The notes under the pieces were generated by a model, which searched no databases, had not been told where the DNA came from, and saw only the letters and a list, made by a program, of their open reading frames with translations. From contig NZ_QGGP01000003.1 in assembly GCF_003148645.1 (NCBI RefSeq), positions 340,322 through 404,321 of the forward strand: a stretch of 64,000 bases of DNA, in the 5' to 3' direction. Source of the DNA: Xanthomarina spongicola (GTDB lineage: Bacteria; Bacteroidota; Bacteroidia; Flavobacteriales; Flavobacteriaceae). Shown here piece by piece: positions 26,701-35,669 of the stretch (positions are counted from its first letter, which is position 1; each line of letters opens with the position of its first letter). The translations under genes were made by a program, and so were the position numbers.

Positions 26701-26820
26701 GTAAAGACAAACATGTCCTGAGCTGCGTGCAAGGGAAAAACGGTAAAAATACAATTCAAGGCTGAAACGTATTTTCAGCCTTGAATTTTAATAAATAGTA
26801 ACAATTAATAAATAATAATT
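26701..26820 (+). promoter_or_regulatory. Structured rpsJ-rplC spacer, candidate ribosomal-protein leader/attenuator
   Basis: The 120-base gap contains a GC-richer segment (about 26715-26742, with CCTGAGCTGCGTGCAAGG able to form an imperfect stem). A perfect 13-bp hairpin follows: TTCAAGGCTGAAA at 26755-26767 with TTTCAGCCTTGAA at 26773-26785, loop CGTAT. Only a short T-stretch follows the stem. No new promoter is seen, so the structure is probably transcribed from upstream and could tune rplC and later genes. Confidence 0.65.
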
Positions 26821-27438
26821 ATGTCTGGGTTAATAGGAAAAAAAATCGGTATGACCAGCATTTTCGATGAAAATGGAAAGAATATTCCATGTACAGTAAT
26901 CGAAGCTGGACCATGTATCGTTACCCAAGTCAGAACTGAAGAAGTTGATGGTTATAAAGCCATCCAACTTGGTTTCGATGACGCGACAGAAAAAAGTGCT
27001 ACTAAAGCAGACTTAGGTCACGCTAAAAAAGCAGGAACTTCTGTAAAACGCAAAATCGCTGAGTTTAAAGGTTTTGATGAGGAGTACAAATTAGGTGATG
27101 CAATTACTGTAGAGCACTTTACAGAAGGAGAATTCGTAGATGTTTCTGGAATTTCAAAAGGTAAAGGTTTTCAAGGAGTTGTAAAACGTCACGGTTTTGC
27201 TGGTGTAGGTCAAGCTACTCACGGACAACATAACCGTTTAAGAGCACCAGGTTCTATTGGAGCTGCATCTTATCCTGCAAGAGTATTCAAGGGAATGAAG
27301 ATGGCAGGAAGAATGGGAACCGATAAAGTAAAAGTTGAAAATTTAAGAGTTTTAAAAGTAGTTGCTGAAAAGAATCTACTTGTGGTTAAAGGATGTGTTC
27401 CTGGTCATAAAAACGCTTATGTAATTATTCAAAAATAA
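26821..27438 (+). CDS. rplC: 50S ribosomal protein L3 (uL3)
   Basis: 205 residues. L3 helps nucleate 50S assembly and its extension reaches the peptidyl-transferase centre. The N-terminal [13 protein letters not shown] and the loop [20 protein letters not shown] are diagnostic; the Gln in this loop is the site of PrmB methylation in some bacteria. It is the first gene after the rpsJ-rplC hairpin. The stop and the rplD ATG share one base (TAATG), so the two are translationally coupled. Confidence 0.98.
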   Translation: MSGLIGKKIGMTSIFDENGKNIPCTVIEAGPCIVTQVRTEEVDGYKAIQLGFDDATEKSATKADLGHAKKAGTSVKRKIAEFKGFDEEYKLGDAITVEHFTEGEFVDVSGISKGKGFQGVVKRHGFAGVGQATHGQHNRLRAPGSIGAASYPARVFKGMKMAGRMGTDKVKVENLRVLKVVAEKNLLVVKGCVPGHKNAYVIIQK

Positions 27439-28067
27439 TGAAAGTAGCAGTTTTAGATATAAACGGAAAAGAAACTGGAAGAAAGGCAGACCTTTCTGAC
27501 GCAGTTTTTGCTATTGAGCCTAATAATCATGCTGTGTATTTGGATGTTAAACAATATTTAGCAAACCAAAGACAAGGAACTCACAAGTCTAAAGAAAGAG
27601 CTGAGATTTCTGGAAGTACACGTAAGATTAAAAAGCAAAAAGGAACAGGAACAGCTAGAGCCGGATCTATTAAGTCTGGTGTTTTTAGAGGTGGTGGACG
27701 TATGTTTGGTCCTAGACCAAGAAATTACGGTATCAAACTAAACAAAAACCTTAAGCGTTTAGCTCGTAAATCAGCCTTTAGTATTAAAGCAAGTGAAAAA
27801 TCAATTGTTGTATTAGAAGACTTTAATTTTGATGCTCCAAAGACTAAAAATTTCACAGCTGTTTTAAAAGCTTTAGACTTAGAAAACAAAAAATCTCTCT
27901 TTGTGTTGGGTGCTTCAAATAATAATGTATATTTGTCGTCACGCAATTTAAAAGGCTTAGAAGTTGTAACAAACTCTGAGTTAAGCACTTACAAGATTCT
28001 TAATGCGAATCAAGTTGTATTGTTAGAGAGTTCTTTAGAAGGAATTGAATCGAATTTAAGTAAATAA
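27438..28067 (+). CDS. rplD: 50S ribosomal protein L4 (uL4)
   Basis: 209 residues. L4 lines the peptide exit tunnel together with L22; the tunnel loop is visible as [29 protein letters not shown]. In E. coli L4 represses its own operon by binding the S10 leader; the hairpin upstream of rplC is the candidate site for such feedback here, which is inference only. It starts within the rplC stop codon and is followed by rplW after 7 bp. Confidence 0.98.
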   Translation: MKVAVLDINGKETGRKADLSDAVFAIEPNNHAVYLDVKQYLANQRQGTHKSKERAEISGSTRKIKKQKGTGTARAGSIKSGVFRGGGRMFGPRPRNYGIKLNKNLKRLARKSAFSIKASEKSIVVLEDFNFDAPKTKNFTAVLKALDLENKKSLFVLGASNNNVYLSSRNLKGLEVVTNSELSTYKILNANQVVLLESSLEGIESNLSK

Positions 28068-28074
28068 GAAACAG

Positions 28075-28365
28075 ATGAACATCTTAATTAAACCTATAAT
28101 CACAGAAAAAGCGACTGCAGATAGCGAGTTAAGAAATTGCTATACTTTCGCAGTGAATACGAAGGCGAACAAGGTAGAAATCAAAAAAGCAGTGGAAGCT
28201 GCTTATGGAGTTTCTGTTGAAAAAGTTCGTACTATAAATGTCCGTCCAGATAGAAAAACCAAGTTTACAAAAACTGGTGTTCAACATGGTAAAACAAATG
28301 CAGTTAAAAAAGCAATTGTACAACTGGCGGAAGGTGAAATGATTGATTTATACAGTAACATGTAA
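28075..28365 (+). CDS. rplW: 50S ribosomal protein L23 (uL23)
   Basis: 96 residues. L23 lies at the tunnel exit and is the docking point for trigger factor and SRP. The start ILIKPIITEKAT and the segment NKVEIKKAVEAAYGVSVEKVRTI match the family; the 60s loop is of the short bacterial type. It follows rplD by 7 bp and precedes rplB by 10 bp. Confidence 0.97.
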   Translation: MNILIKPIITEKATADSELRNCYTFAVNTKANKVEIKKAVEAAYGVSVEKVRTINVRPDRKTKFTKTGVQHGKTNAVKKAIVQLAEGEMIDLYSNM

Positions 28366-28375
28366 TTAAAGACAA

Positions 28376-29200
28376 ATGTCAGTAAGAAAATTAAAACCAA
28401 TCACACCAGGACAGCGATTTAGAGTAGTAAATGGGTATGACGCCATTACTACTGATAAGCCGGAGAAAAGTTTATTAGCTCCGAAAAAAAGGTCTGGTGG
28501 TAGAAACAGTCGAGGAAAAATGACTATGCGCTATATTGGTGGTGGTCATAAGAAAAGGTATCGTATTATCGATTTCAAACGTAACAAAACTGGAATTCCA
28601 GCAGAAGTTAAGTCTATCGAATACGATCCAAACAGAACAGCTTTTATTGCTTTATTGAATTATCAAGATGGCGAAAAAAGTTACATCATTGCTCAAAATG
28701 GCCTTCAAGTTGGTCAAACAGTAGTATCTGGTGAAACTGCAACTCCAGAAATTGGAAATGCAATGCCATTAAGTCAAATTCCTTTAGGTACAATTATCTC
28801 TTGTGTAGAGTTACGTCCAGGACAAGGAGCAGTTATGGCTAGAAGTGCCGGAACATTTGCTCAGTTAATGGCAAGAGATGGTAAATTTGCAACAATTAAA
28901 TTGCCTTCAGGTGAAACACGTTTAGTGTTAGTAACATGTATGGCTACAATAGGAGTTGTATCTAATTCAGATCATCAATTACTTGTATCAGGTAAAGCTG
29001 GTAGAACAAGATGGTTAGGAAGAAGACCTCGTACAAGACCAGTAGTAATGAACCCTGTAGATCATCCAATGGGTGGTGGTGAAGGAAAATCTTCTGGTGG
29101 ACATCCACGTTCTAGAAATGGTATACCTGCTAAAGGTTATAGAACCCGTTCTAAAACAAAAGCGAGTAATAAATATATTGTAGAACGTAGAAAGAAATAA
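28376..29200 (+). CDS. rplB: 50S ribosomal protein L2 (uL2)
   Basis: 274 residues. L2 is needed for subunit association and peptidyl transfer. Conserved parts include [24 protein letters not shown] near residue 40-60 and the C-terminal [21 protein letters not shown], whose histidine is the functionally important one (His229 in E. coli). The C-terminal tail [15 protein letters not shown] is basic. Three bases separate it from rpsS. Confidence 0.98.
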   Translation: MSVRKLKPITPGQRFRVVNGYDAITTDKPEKSLLAPKKRSGGRNSRGKMTMRYIGGGHKKRYRIIDFKRNKTGIPAEVKSIEYDPNRTAFIALLNYQDGEKSYIIAQNGLQVGQTVVSGETATPEIGNAMPLSQIPLGTIISCVELRPGQGAVMARSAGTFAQLMARDGKFATIKLPSGETRLVLVTCMATIGVVSNSDHQLLVSGKAGRTRWLGRRPRTRPVVMNPVDHPMGGGEGKSSGGHPRSRNGIPAKGYRTRSKTKASNKYIVERRKK

Positions 29201-29203
29201 GAT

Positions 29204-29482
29204 ATGTCAAGATCATTAAAAAAAGGACCTTACGTTCATTATAAACTAGAGAAAAAAGTTGCTACAAATGTAGAAACTAACAAGAAAACAGTAATCAAAA
29301 CGTGGTCTAGAGCCTCTATGATTACTCCAGATTTTGTTGGACAAACAATTGCAGTACATAACGGTCGCCAATTTGTTCCAGTTTACGTAACTGAAAACAT
29401 GGTAGGTCATAAGTTAGGAGAATTTTCACCAACAAGATCTTTTAGAGGTCATGCAGGTGCTAAAAACAAAGGTAAAAAGTAG
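29204..29482 (+). CDS. rpsS: 30S ribosomal protein S19 (uS19)
   Basis: 92 residues. S19 binds 16S rRNA in the 30S head as a complex with S13. Signature sequence [19 protein letters not shown] at the start, [23 protein letters not shown] in the middle, and [17 protein letters not shown] near the end. It has the standard length and position between rplB and rplV. Confidence 0.98.
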   Translation: MSRSLKKGPYVHYKLEKKVATNVETNKKTVIKTWSRASMITPDFVGQTIAVHNGRQFVPVYVTENMVGHKLGEFSPTRSFRGHAGAKNKGKK

Positions 29483-29488
29483 TAAGCT

Positions 29489-29896
29489 ATGGGAAGTCGT
29501 AAAAAACAAATGGCAGACGCTATTAAGGAAGCAAAAAAGGAAATCGCTTTTGCTAAACTTAATAACTGTCCTACATCACCGAGAAAAATGCGTTTAGTAG
29601 CCGATTTAGTAAGAGGCGAACGCGTAGAGAAAGCGCTTAATATTTTAAAATTTAGCCAAAAAGAAGCATCAAATCGTTTAGAAACTTTGTTACTGTCTGC
29701 AATTGCAAACTGGCAAGCTAAAAACGAAGATGCAAGTATTGAAGAAGCTGAATTATTTGTTAAGGAGATTCGTGTAGATGGTGGATCAATGTTAAAAAGA
29801 TTGCGTCCAGCACCTCAAGGTCGTGCACACAGAATAAGAAAACGTTCAAACCACGTAACATTAGTGGTAGGAGCTAACAATAACACACAAAGTTAA
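29489..29896 (+). CDS. rplV: 50S ribosomal protein L22 (uL22)
   Basis: 135 residues, about 25 longer than the E. coli protein because of a Lys/Ala-rich N-terminal extension ([18 protein letters not shown]) that I recall as normal in flavobacteria. The core begins [20 protein letters not shown]. The beta-hairpin that reaches into the exit tunnel, where macrolide-resistance changes occur, lies at [23 protein letters not shown] and looks ordinary. It is followed by rpsC after 9 bp. Confidence 0.97.
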   Translation: MGSRKKQMADAIKEAKKEIAFAKLNNCPTSPRKMRLVADLVRGERVEKALNILKFSQKEASNRLETLLLSAIANWQAKNEDASIEEAELFVKEIRVDGGSMLKRLRPAPQGRAHRIRKRSNHVTLVVGANNNTQS

Positions 29897-29905
29897 GATA
29901 GAAGT

Positions 29906-30631
29906 ATGGGACAAAAAACAAATCCAATCGGAAATCGCTTAGGAATTATCAGAGGATGGGAATCTAACTGGTACGGAGGAAACGATTATGGCGACAAACT
30001 TGCCGAAGACGATAAGATCAGAAAATACGTACATGCACGTCTATCTAAAGCTAGTGTTTCAAGAGTAATTATTGAAAGAACTCTTAAACTTGTAACCGTT
30101 ACTATCACTACTGCTAGACCTGGTATTATTATTGGGAAAGGTGGACAAGAGGTAGACAAGTTAAAAGAAGAGCTTAAGAAAATTACTGGTAAAGAAGTTC
30201 AAATTAACATATTTGAAATTAAAAGACCTGAACTTGATGCGCAATTAGTAGCAGCAAGCGTTGCTCGTCAAATTGAAAATCGTATTTCATACAGACGTGC
30301 AATCAAAATGGCTATTGCTGCAACTATGCGAATGAATGCAGAAGGAATAAAGATTCAGATTAGTGGTCGTTTAAATGGTGCAGAAATGGCACGTAGCGAA
30401 CATTATAAAGATGGACGTATTCCATTATCTACATTCAGAGCCGATATTGACTATGCTTTAGTTGAGGCCCACACTACTTATGGTAGATTAGGGATTAAAG
30501 TATGGATCATGAAAGGTGAAGTATATGGAAAAAGAGAGCTTTCTCCGCTTGTTGGATTATCTAAGAAGCAAGGAAAAGGTGGAGCCGGAGGACGTGGTGG
30601 AAATAATAATAAACCTCGTCGTAGAAAGTAA
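29906..30631 (+). CDS. rpsC: 30S ribosomal protein S3 (uS3)
   Basis: 241 residues. S3 forms the mRNA entry channel together with S4 and S5. It starts [22 protein letters not shown], has the KH domain motif [20 protein letters not shown], and the C-terminal domain has [23 protein letters not shown]. The tail is Gly/Arg/Asn-rich ([17 protein letters not shown]), a typical Bacteroidota extension. It is followed by rplP after 20 bp. Confidence 0.98.
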   Translation: MGQKTNPIGNRLGIIRGWESNWYGGNDYGDKLAEDDKIRKYVHARLSKASVSRVIIERTLKLVTVTITTARPGIIIGKGGQEVDKLKEELKKITGKEVQINIFEIKRPELDAQLVAASVARQIENRISYRRAIKMAIAATMRMNAEGIKIQISGRLNGAEMARSEHYKDGRIPLSTFRADIDYALVEAHTTYGRLGIKVWIMKGEVYGKRELSPLVGLSKKQGKGGAGGRGGNNNKPRRRK

Positions 30632-30651
30632 TTTTTTAAAGAACAAGAAAA

Positions 30652-31071
30652 ATGTTACAGCCTAAAAAAACAAAATTTCGTAAGCAACAAAAGGGACGTA
30701 TGAAAGGTAATGCTGGAAGAGGCCACCTTTTATCAAGTGGTACTTTTGGTATAAAATCGTTAGACACAAGCTTTGTTACTGCACGTCAAATAGAAGCTGC
30801 ACGTATTGCTGCTACTCGTTATATGAAAAGAGAAGGTTCGTTATGGATTAAAATATTTCCAGACAAACCTATTACAAAGAAACCTCTTGAAGTACGTATG
30901 GGTAAAGGTAAAGGTGCTGTTGAATACTGGGTAGCATCTGTGCTTCCAGGAAGAATATTATTTGAAGTAGGAGGAGTGCCATTAGACGTTGCAAAAGAAG
31001 CATTACGTTTAGCAGCACAAAAACTACCAGTTAAAACTAAGTTTATAATTGCTCGAGATTACGAAGCATAA
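30652..31071 (+). CDS. rplP: 50S ribosomal protein L16 (uL16)
   Basis: 139 residues. L16 helps place the acceptor end of A-site tRNA. It starts [19 protein letters not shown] and contains [22 protein letters not shown] and [27 protein letters not shown]. The arginine of the GKG.RMGKGKG loop region is the hydroxylation site in E. coli. Normal length; rpmC follows after 13 bp. Confidence 0.98.
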   Translation: MLQPKKTKFRKQQKGRMKGNAGRGHLLSSGTFGIKSLDTSFVTARQIEAARIAATRYMKREGSLWIKIFPDKPITKKPLEVRMGKGKGAVEYWVASVLPGRILFEVGGVPLDVAKEALRLAAQKLPVKTKFIIARDYEA

Positions 31072-31084
31072 TTTATTTGATATT

Positions 31085-31276
31085 ATGAAACAATCAGAAA
31101 TTAAAGAATTATCTGTAGCTGAGTTACAAGAGAAACTTAGTGAAACTAAAAAGAGCTATTTAGATTTAAAAATGGCTCACACTATTTCTCCTTTAGAGAA
31201 CCCAATTCAATTACGTTCTGTAAGAAGAGACGTAGCAAGAATTGCGACTGAATTAACTAAAAGAGATTTACAATAA
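31085..31276 (+). CDS. rpmC: 50S ribosomal protein L29 (uL29)
   Basis: 63 residues from the ATG at 31085, giving [19 protein letters not shown] longer frame using a TTG at 31049 would overlap rplP and adds no conserved sequence, so I reject it. L29 is a small two-helix protein at the tunnel exit; the motif [19 protein letters not shown] is typical. Ten bases separate it from rpsQ. Confidence 0.96.
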   Translation: MKQSEIKELSVAELQEKLSETKKSYLDLKMAHTISPLENPIQLRSVRRDVARIATELTKRDLQ

Positions 31277-31286
31277 TTCTGCCGAA

Positions 31287-31547
31287 ATGATGGAAACAAG
31301 AAATTTAAGAAAAGAACGTATAGGTATTGTTACTAGTAACAAAATGCAAAAATCAATAGTTGTTGCAGAGGTTAAAAAAGTAAAACACCCTATGTATGGA
31401 AAGTTCGTGTTAAAAACTAAGAAATACGTTGCACACGACGAAACAAACGATTGCAACATTGGAGATACTGTAAAGATCATGGAAACAAGACCTATGAGTA
31501 AATCTAAATGTTGGAGACTAGTTGAAATAATTGAAAGAGCTAAATAA
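31287..31547 (+). CDS. rpsQ: 30S ribosomal protein S17 (uS17)
   Basis: 86 residues from the first of two adjacent ATGs (31287); starting at 31290 would remove one Met. S17 is a primary 16S rRNA binder with an OB fold. Visible motifs are [38 protein letters not shown] and [22 protein letters not shown]. It is two bases from rplN, implying coupling. Confidence 0.97.
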   Translation: MMETRNLRKERIGIVTSNKMQKSIVVAEVKKVKHPMYGKFVLKTKKYVAHDETNDCNIGDTVKIMETRPMSKSKCWRLVEIIERAK

Positions 31548-31549
31548 TT

Positions 31550-31918
31550 ATGATACAAACAGAATCAAGATTAAAAGTAGCTGATAACACTGGAGCAAAA
31601 GAAGTATTAACAATACGTGTTCTAGGTGGTACTAAAAGAAGATACGCTTCTGTAGGAGACAAAATTGTTGTTACAGTTAAAGATGCGACACCTAATGGAA
31701 ACATTAAAAAAGGTGCTGTTTCAACTGCAGTTGTTGTACGTACTAGAAAAGAAGTAAGAAGACCAGATGGATCTTATATTAGATTCGACGATAACGCATG
31801 TGTATTATTGAACCCTACAGGTGAAATGAGAGGTACACGTGTATTTGGTCCTGTTGCAAGAGAACTTCGTGATAAACAATTCATGAAAATTGTATCATTA
31901 GCACCTGAAGTGCTTTAA
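31550..31918 (+). CDS. rplN: 50S ribosomal protein L14 (uL14)
   Basis: 122 residues, the standard length. L14 binds 23S rRNA and forms an intersubunit bridge; it is also the site where RsfS silences idle ribosomes. It begins [19 protein letters not shown] and has [33 protein letters not shown] and the ending [11 protein letters not shown]. Its stop overlaps an alternative, less likely start of rplX. Confidence 0.98.
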   Translation: MIQTESRLKVADNTGAKEVLTIRVLGGTKRRYASVGDKIVVTVKDATPNGNIKKGAVSTAVVVRTRKEVRRPDGSYIRFDDNACVLLNPTGEMRGTRVFGPVARELRDKQFMKIVSLAPEVL

Positions 31919-31929
31919 TGCAAAATAAA

Positions 31930-32241
31930 ATGACAAAGCTTAAAATTAAATCAGGAGATACTGTAAAAGTAATTGCTGGAGATCATAAAGGATCAGAAGG
32001 AAAAGTACTTCAAGTATTAATAGATAAGAACAAAGCGATTGTTGAGGGAATTAACTTGGTTAAGAAACATACTAAACCAAGTGCACAAAACCCTCAAGGT
32101 GGAATCGTAGAAAAAGAAGCAGCTATTCAAATTTCTAACTTATCATTGTTAACCTCAAAAGGTGATGCAACTAGAGTTGGATATAGAATGGAAGGCGATA
32201 ATAAAGTAAGATTTTCAAAAAAATCAAACGAAGTAATATAG
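31930..32241 (+). CDS. rplX: 50S ribosomal protein L24 (uL24)
   Basis: 103 residues from the ATG at 31930 ([21 protein letters not shown]). An in-frame ATG at 31918 overlaps the rplN stop and would add MQNK; either may be used, but the downstream start matches the family better. L24 starts 50S assembly through its KOW motif ([19 protein letters not shown]). Two bases separate it from rplE. Confidence 0.95.
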   Translation: MTKLKIKSGDTVKVIAGDHKGSEGKVLQVLIDKNKAIVEGINLVKKHTKPSAQNPQGGIVEKEAAIQISNLSLLTSKGDATRVGYRMEGDNKVRFSKKSNEVI

Positions 32242-32243
32242 TT

Positions 32244-32795
32244 ATGGCATATACACCTAGACTTAAAGAAGAGTACAAAAGCAGAGTAACTGCAGCTCTT
32301 ACAGACGAATTTGGTTATAAAAATATTATGCAAGTGCCAAAACTTCAAAAGATAGTATTATCTAAAGGAGTTGGAGCAGCAGTTGCTGATAAAAAATTAA
32401 TTGATCATGCAATTGATGAATTAACAACTATAACTGGACAAAAAACTGTTGCAACTATTTCTAAAAAAGATGTTGCATCATTCAAATTACGTAAAGGTAT
32501 GCCAATTGGCGCAAAAGTTACTTTACGTGGAGAAAGAATGTACGAATTTTTAGATCGTTTAATTACTTCAGCCTTACCACGTGTAAGAGATTTTAATGGA
32601 ATTAAAGCGACTGGATTTGATGGTAGAGGTAATTACAATTTAGGTATTACTGAACAAATTATTTTCCCTGAAATCGATATCGATAAGGTAAATAAAATTT
32701 CAGGAATGGATATTACATTTGTAACGACTGCTGCAACAGACAAAGAAGCAAAATCATTATTAACAGAATTAGGTTTACCTTTTCAAAAGAATTAA
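32244..32795 (+). CDS. rplE: 50S ribosomal protein L5 (uL5)
   Basis: 183 residues. L5 carries 5S rRNA into the central protuberance together with L18. Motifs: [41 protein letters not shown], and [15 protein letters not shown] near the C-terminus. The gene lies two bases after rplX and three before rpsN. Confidence 0.98.
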   Translation: MAYTPRLKEEYKSRVTAALTDEFGYKNIMQVPKLQKIVLSKGVGAAVADKKLIDHAIDELTTITGQKTVATISKKDVASFKLRKGMPIGAKVTLRGERMYEFLDRLITSALPRVRDFNGIKATGFDGRGNYNLGITEQIIFPEIDIDKVNKISGMDITFVTTAATDKEAKSLLTELGLPFQKN

Positions 32796-32798
32796 GAT

Positions 32799-33068
32799 AT
32801 GGCTAAAGAATCAATGAAAGCCCGTGAGGTAAAAAGAGCAAAAACAGTAGCTAAATATGCTGAAAAACGTAAAGCTTTAAAAGAAGCTGGAGATTATGAA
32901 GCATTACAAAAGTTACCTAAAAATGCTTCACCTGTAAGAATGCACAACCGTTGCAAACTAACAGGAAGACCTAAAGGTTATATGAGAACATTTGGTATTT
33001 CTCGTGTTACATTCAGAGAAATGGCCAATCAAGGTTTAATACCAGGAGTTAGAAAAGCTAGCTGGTAA
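32799..33068 (+). CDS. rpsN: 30S ribosomal protein S14, zinc-free type (uS14)
   Basis: 89 residues. The long, cysteine-poor form without the CxxC pairs of the short zinc-binding S14. The conserved end is [30 protein letters not shown] followed by [12 protein letters not shown] zinc-independent S14 avoids dependence on zinc supply. A 70-base gap with a possible hairpin precedes rpsH. Confidence 0.97.
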   Translation: MAKESMKAREVKRAKTVAKYAEKRKALKEAGDYEALQKLPKNASPVRMHNRCKLTGRPKGYMRTFGISRVTFREMANQGLIPGVRKASW

Positions 33069-33138
33069 TATAAAAGAATTATAAACTGGTTTTAGGTTTA
33101 ACAATAAAGTTAAAAACCGATTCCGAAATTTAATAACT
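33069..33138 (+). promoter_or_regulatory. Hairpin in the rpsN-rpsH spacer
   Basis: GGTTTAAC at 33095-33102 can pair with GTTAAA (33109-33114) plus CC (33117-33118), leaving an AA bulge and a six-base loop. It lies 20 bases before the rpsH start. In E. coli, S8 represses this region by binding an RNA hairpin; a similar role here is only inferred from position. Confidence 0.4.
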
Positions 33139-33537
33139 ATGAATACAGATCCAATAGCGGATTATTTAACAAGAATTAGAAATGCTGTGCGTGCTAACCA
33201 CAGAGTGGTTGAAATACCTGCTTCTAATTTAAAAAAGGAAATTACTAAAATATTATTCGAACAAGGATATATTTTAAGTTACAAATTCGAAGATAATGCT
33301 GTACAAGGAACAATTAAAATTGCTCTTAAATACAACAAAGAAACAAAAGAATCTGTAATTAAAAAGATTCAAAGAATAAGTAAACCAGGTTTACGTAAGT
33401 ATGCAAGTTCAAAAGAATTACCTAGAATTTTAAATGGTCTTGGTATTGCAATAGTTTCAACGTCTCATGGCGTAATGACTGGCAAACAAGCTCAAAGAAA
33501 TAATGTAGGTGGAGAAGTACTTTGTTACGTTTACTAA
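33139..33537 (+). CDS. rpsH: 30S ribosomal protein S8 (uS8)
   Basis: 132 residues. S8 binds helix 21 of 16S rRNA and is the classic translational repressor of the spc operon in E. coli. It begins [21 protein letters not shown] and ends with [33 protein letters not shown], containing the conserved STS-GVM segment. The preceding spacer is one of the few larger gaps in this cluster. Confidence 0.98.
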   Translation: MNTDPIADYLTRIRNAVRANHRVVEIPASNLKKEITKILFEQGYILSYKFEDNAVQGTIKIALKYNKETKESVIKKIQRISKPGLRKYASSKELPRILNGLGIAIVSTSHGVMTGKQAQRNNVGGEVLCYVY

Positions 33538-33554
33538 TTAAAAGCGAATAAGAC

Positions 33555-34097
33555 ATGTCAAGAATAGGTAATAACCCAGTAGCAATTCCAGCAGGAATTA
33601 CAGTTGATATTAACGATAACGTTGTTACAGTAAAAGGGAAATTAGGAGAATTATCTCAAGAATTTTCTGCTGTTTCAATTAAAGTCGAAGATGGAAATGT
33701 ATTTGTAGAGCGTCCTTCAGATTCTAAAGAACACAAAGCAAAACATGGTCTTTATAGATCTCTTATCAATAACATGATAAATGGAGTATCTAAAGGATGG
33801 ACAAAACAATTAGAATTGGTAGGTGTTGGATATAGAGCATCAAACCAAGGACAAAAATTAGATTTAGCCTTAGGATTTTCTCACAATATTGTTTTAGATA
33901 TTGCTTCTGAAGTGCAAGTAGAAACAATTTCAGATAAAGGAAAAAACCCAATTATTAAATTAACATCTTCAGACAAACAATTAGTTGGTCAAGTTGCTGC
34001 AAAAATACGTGGCTTCAGACCACCAGAGCCTTATAAAGGTAAAGGAGTTAAGTTTGTAGGAGAAGTATTAAGAAGAAAAGCAGGTAAATCAGCTTAA
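33555..34097 (+). CDS. rplF: 50S ribosomal protein L6 (uL6)
   Basis: 180 residues. L6 lies near the GTPase-associated region of the 50S. It starts MSRIGNNPVAIPAGITVDIN, has VKGKLGELSQEF, LVGVGYRASNQGQKLDLALGFSHN and ends with RPPEPYKGKGVKFVGEVLRRKAGKSA. Normal length; 17 bp after rpsH and 10 bp before rplR. Confidence 0.98.
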   Translation: MSRIGNNPVAIPAGITVDINDNVVTVKGKLGELSQEFSAVSIKVEDGNVFVERPSDSKEHKAKHGLYRSLINNMINGVSKGWTKQLELVGVGYRASNQGQKLDLALGFSHNIVLDIASEVQVETISDKGKNPIIKLTSSDKQLVGQVAAKIRGFRPPEPYKGKGVKFVGEVLRRKAGKSA

Positions 34098-34107
34098 TAA
34101 TTAAGTT

Positions 34108-34464
34108 ATGGCATTAACAAAGAACGAAAAACGATTAAGAATTAAAAGCAGAGTTCGTAAAATAGTTTCAGGAACTGAAGCTAGACCAAGATTGTCTGTT
34201 TTTAGAAGTAATAAAGAAATATATGCTCAAGTAATAGATGACGTATCTGGTAAAACTATCAGTGCAGCATCTTCTAGAGATAAAGACATTAGTTCTGCTA
34301 AAGGAACTAAATCAGAAATTGCTGGTTTAGTAGGTAAAGCAGTTGCTGAAAAAGCCCTTAAGGCAGGTGTAGATACTATCTCTTTCGATAGAGGTGGATA
34401 CCAATACCATGGAAGAGTAAAATCATTAGCCGAAGGAGCTAGAGAAGCAGGACTTAAATTCTAA
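34108..34464 (+). CDS. rplR: 50S ribosomal protein L18 (uL18)
   Basis: 118 residues. L18 binds 5S rRNA with L5. It begins [20 protein letters not shown], has [23 protein letters not shown] and ends [25 protein letters not shown], all family hallmarks. It precedes rpsE by 6 bp. Confidence 0.98.
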   Translation: MALTKNEKRLRIKSRVRKIVSGTEARPRLSVFRSNKEIYAQVIDDVSGKTISAASSRDKDISSAKGTKSEIAGLVGKAVAEKALKAGVDTISFDRGGYQYHGRVKSLAEGAREAGLKF

Positions 34465-34470
34465 GAAATT

Positions 34471-34995
34471 ATGTATCAGAAATACAAAAGCGCAGAGTTA
34501 GTAAAACCAAGTGGATTAGATCTTAAAGATCGTTTAGTTGGTGTTCAAAGAGTTACAAAAGTAACTAAAGGTGGTAGAGCCTTCGGATTTTCAGCAATTG
34601 TTGTTGTTGGAGATGAAGCAGGTGTTGTTGGTCACGGTTTAGGAAAATCTAAAGACGTTGCTAGTGCCATTGCTAAAGCAGTAGAAGATGCTAAGAAAAA
34701 TTTAGTACGTATACCTTTAGTAAAAGGAACTTTACCACACGAACAAAAAGGTAAGTTTGGAGGAGCAAGAGTTAATATTATTCCTGCAGCTCCTGGTACA
34801 GGAGTTATTGCTGGAGGTGCTGTAAGAACAGTGCTTGAAGCAGTAGGAGTACACGATGTATTATCAAAATCTCAAGGGTCTTCAAATCCTCACAACGTTG
34901 TTAAAGCTACATTCGATGCATTATTACAGTTAAGAAATGCAAAAACTATAGCTCGTGATAGAGGTATATCACTAGAAAAAGTTTTTAAAGGTTAA
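34471..34995 (+). CDS. rpsE: 30S ribosomal protein S5 (uS5)
   Basis: 174 residues. S5 takes part in mRNA entry-channel helicase activity and decoding fidelity. The dsRBD-like part has [27 protein letters not shown], the loop where spectinomycin resistance arises reads [10 protein letters not shown] and looks wild type. The C-terminal fold includes [20 protein letters not shown]. It precedes rpmD by 12 bp. Confidence 0.98.
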   Translation: MYQKYKSAELVKPSGLDLKDRLVGVQRVTKVTKGGRAFGFSAIVVVGDEAGVVGHGLGKSKDVASAIAKAVEDAKKNLVRIPLVKGTLPHEQKGKFGGARVNIIPAAPGTGVIAGGAVRTVLEAVGVHDVLSKSQGSSNPHNVVKATFDALLQLRNAKTIARDRGISLEKVFKG

Positions 34996-35007
34996 TAAAG
35001 GATAACG

Positions 35008-35190
35008 ATGGCAAAGATTAAAGTTAAAAAAGTAAAAAGCGCAATCAATCGTACACAAAGACAAAAAAGAACTTTAGAAGCTCTTGGTCTTAAAAAGATT
35101 GGTCAAGTCGTAGAACACGATGCCACGCCAAACATCCTTGGTATGGTTAATAAAGTTAAACATTTAGTTTCTGTTGAAGAAACAAAATAA
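35008..35190 (+). CDS. rpmD: 50S ribosomal protein L30 (uL30)
   Basis: 60 residues, a full-length short L30. It begins MAKIKVKKVKSAINRTQRQKR and has LEALGLKKIGQVVEHDATPNILGMVNKVKHLV, the family core. L30 is optional in bacteria; its presence between rpsE and rplO is normal for this phylum. Confidence 0.97.
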   Translation: MAKIKVKKVKSAINRTQRQKRTLEALGLKKIGQVVEHDATPNILGMVNKVKHLVSVEETK

Positions 35191-35202
35191 TAAGATACTG
35201 AA

Positions 35203-35655
35203 ATGGATTTAAGTAATTTAAAACCTGCAGAAGGTTCAGTTAAAAGTCAAGGAAAACGTATTGGACGTGGTCAAGGTTCTGGAAAAGGAGGCACTGCAAC
35301 AAGAGGTCATAAAGGAGCGAAATCTCGTTCTGGATATTCTAAGAAAATTGGTTTTGAAGGTGGACAAATGCCACTTCAAAGACGTGTGCCAAAGTTTGGC
35401 TTTACTAATATAAATCGTAAAGAATATCAAGGAATTAATCTTGATACATTACAACAATTAGTAGACGAAAAGAAAATAAAAGATACTTTAGATTTTGAAA
35501 CACTTGTTTCTTTAGGATTAGCTGGAAAAAATGAACTAGTTAAGATTTTAGGAAGAGGAGAATTAAAAGCTAAATTAAATGTATCTGCTCATAAGTTTAC
35601 TGCTTCAGCAAAAGCTGCGATTGAAGCTGCAGGAGGAGAAACTGTAACTTTATAA
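35203..35655 (+). CDS. rplO: 50S ribosomal protein L15 (uL15)
   Basis: 150 residues. It starts MDLSNLKPAEGSVKSQGKRI and has the glycine-rich RGQGSGKGGTATRGHKGAKSRSG and the GFEGGQMPLQRRVPKFGF motif, then a C-terminal fold ending SAKAAIEAAGGETVTL. L15 is a late-assembly 50S protein. It lies 14 bp before secY, the usual linkage of ribosome and translocon genes. Confidence 0.98.
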   Translation: MDLSNLKPAEGSVKSQGKRIGRGQGSGKGGTATRGHKGAKSRSGYSKKIGFEGGQMPLQRRVPKFGFTNINRKEYQGINLDTLQQLVDEKKIKDTLDFETLVSLGLAGKNELVKILGRGELKAKLNVSAHKFTASAKAAIEAAGGETVTL

Positions 35656-35669
35656 TCACAAACAAGCGC

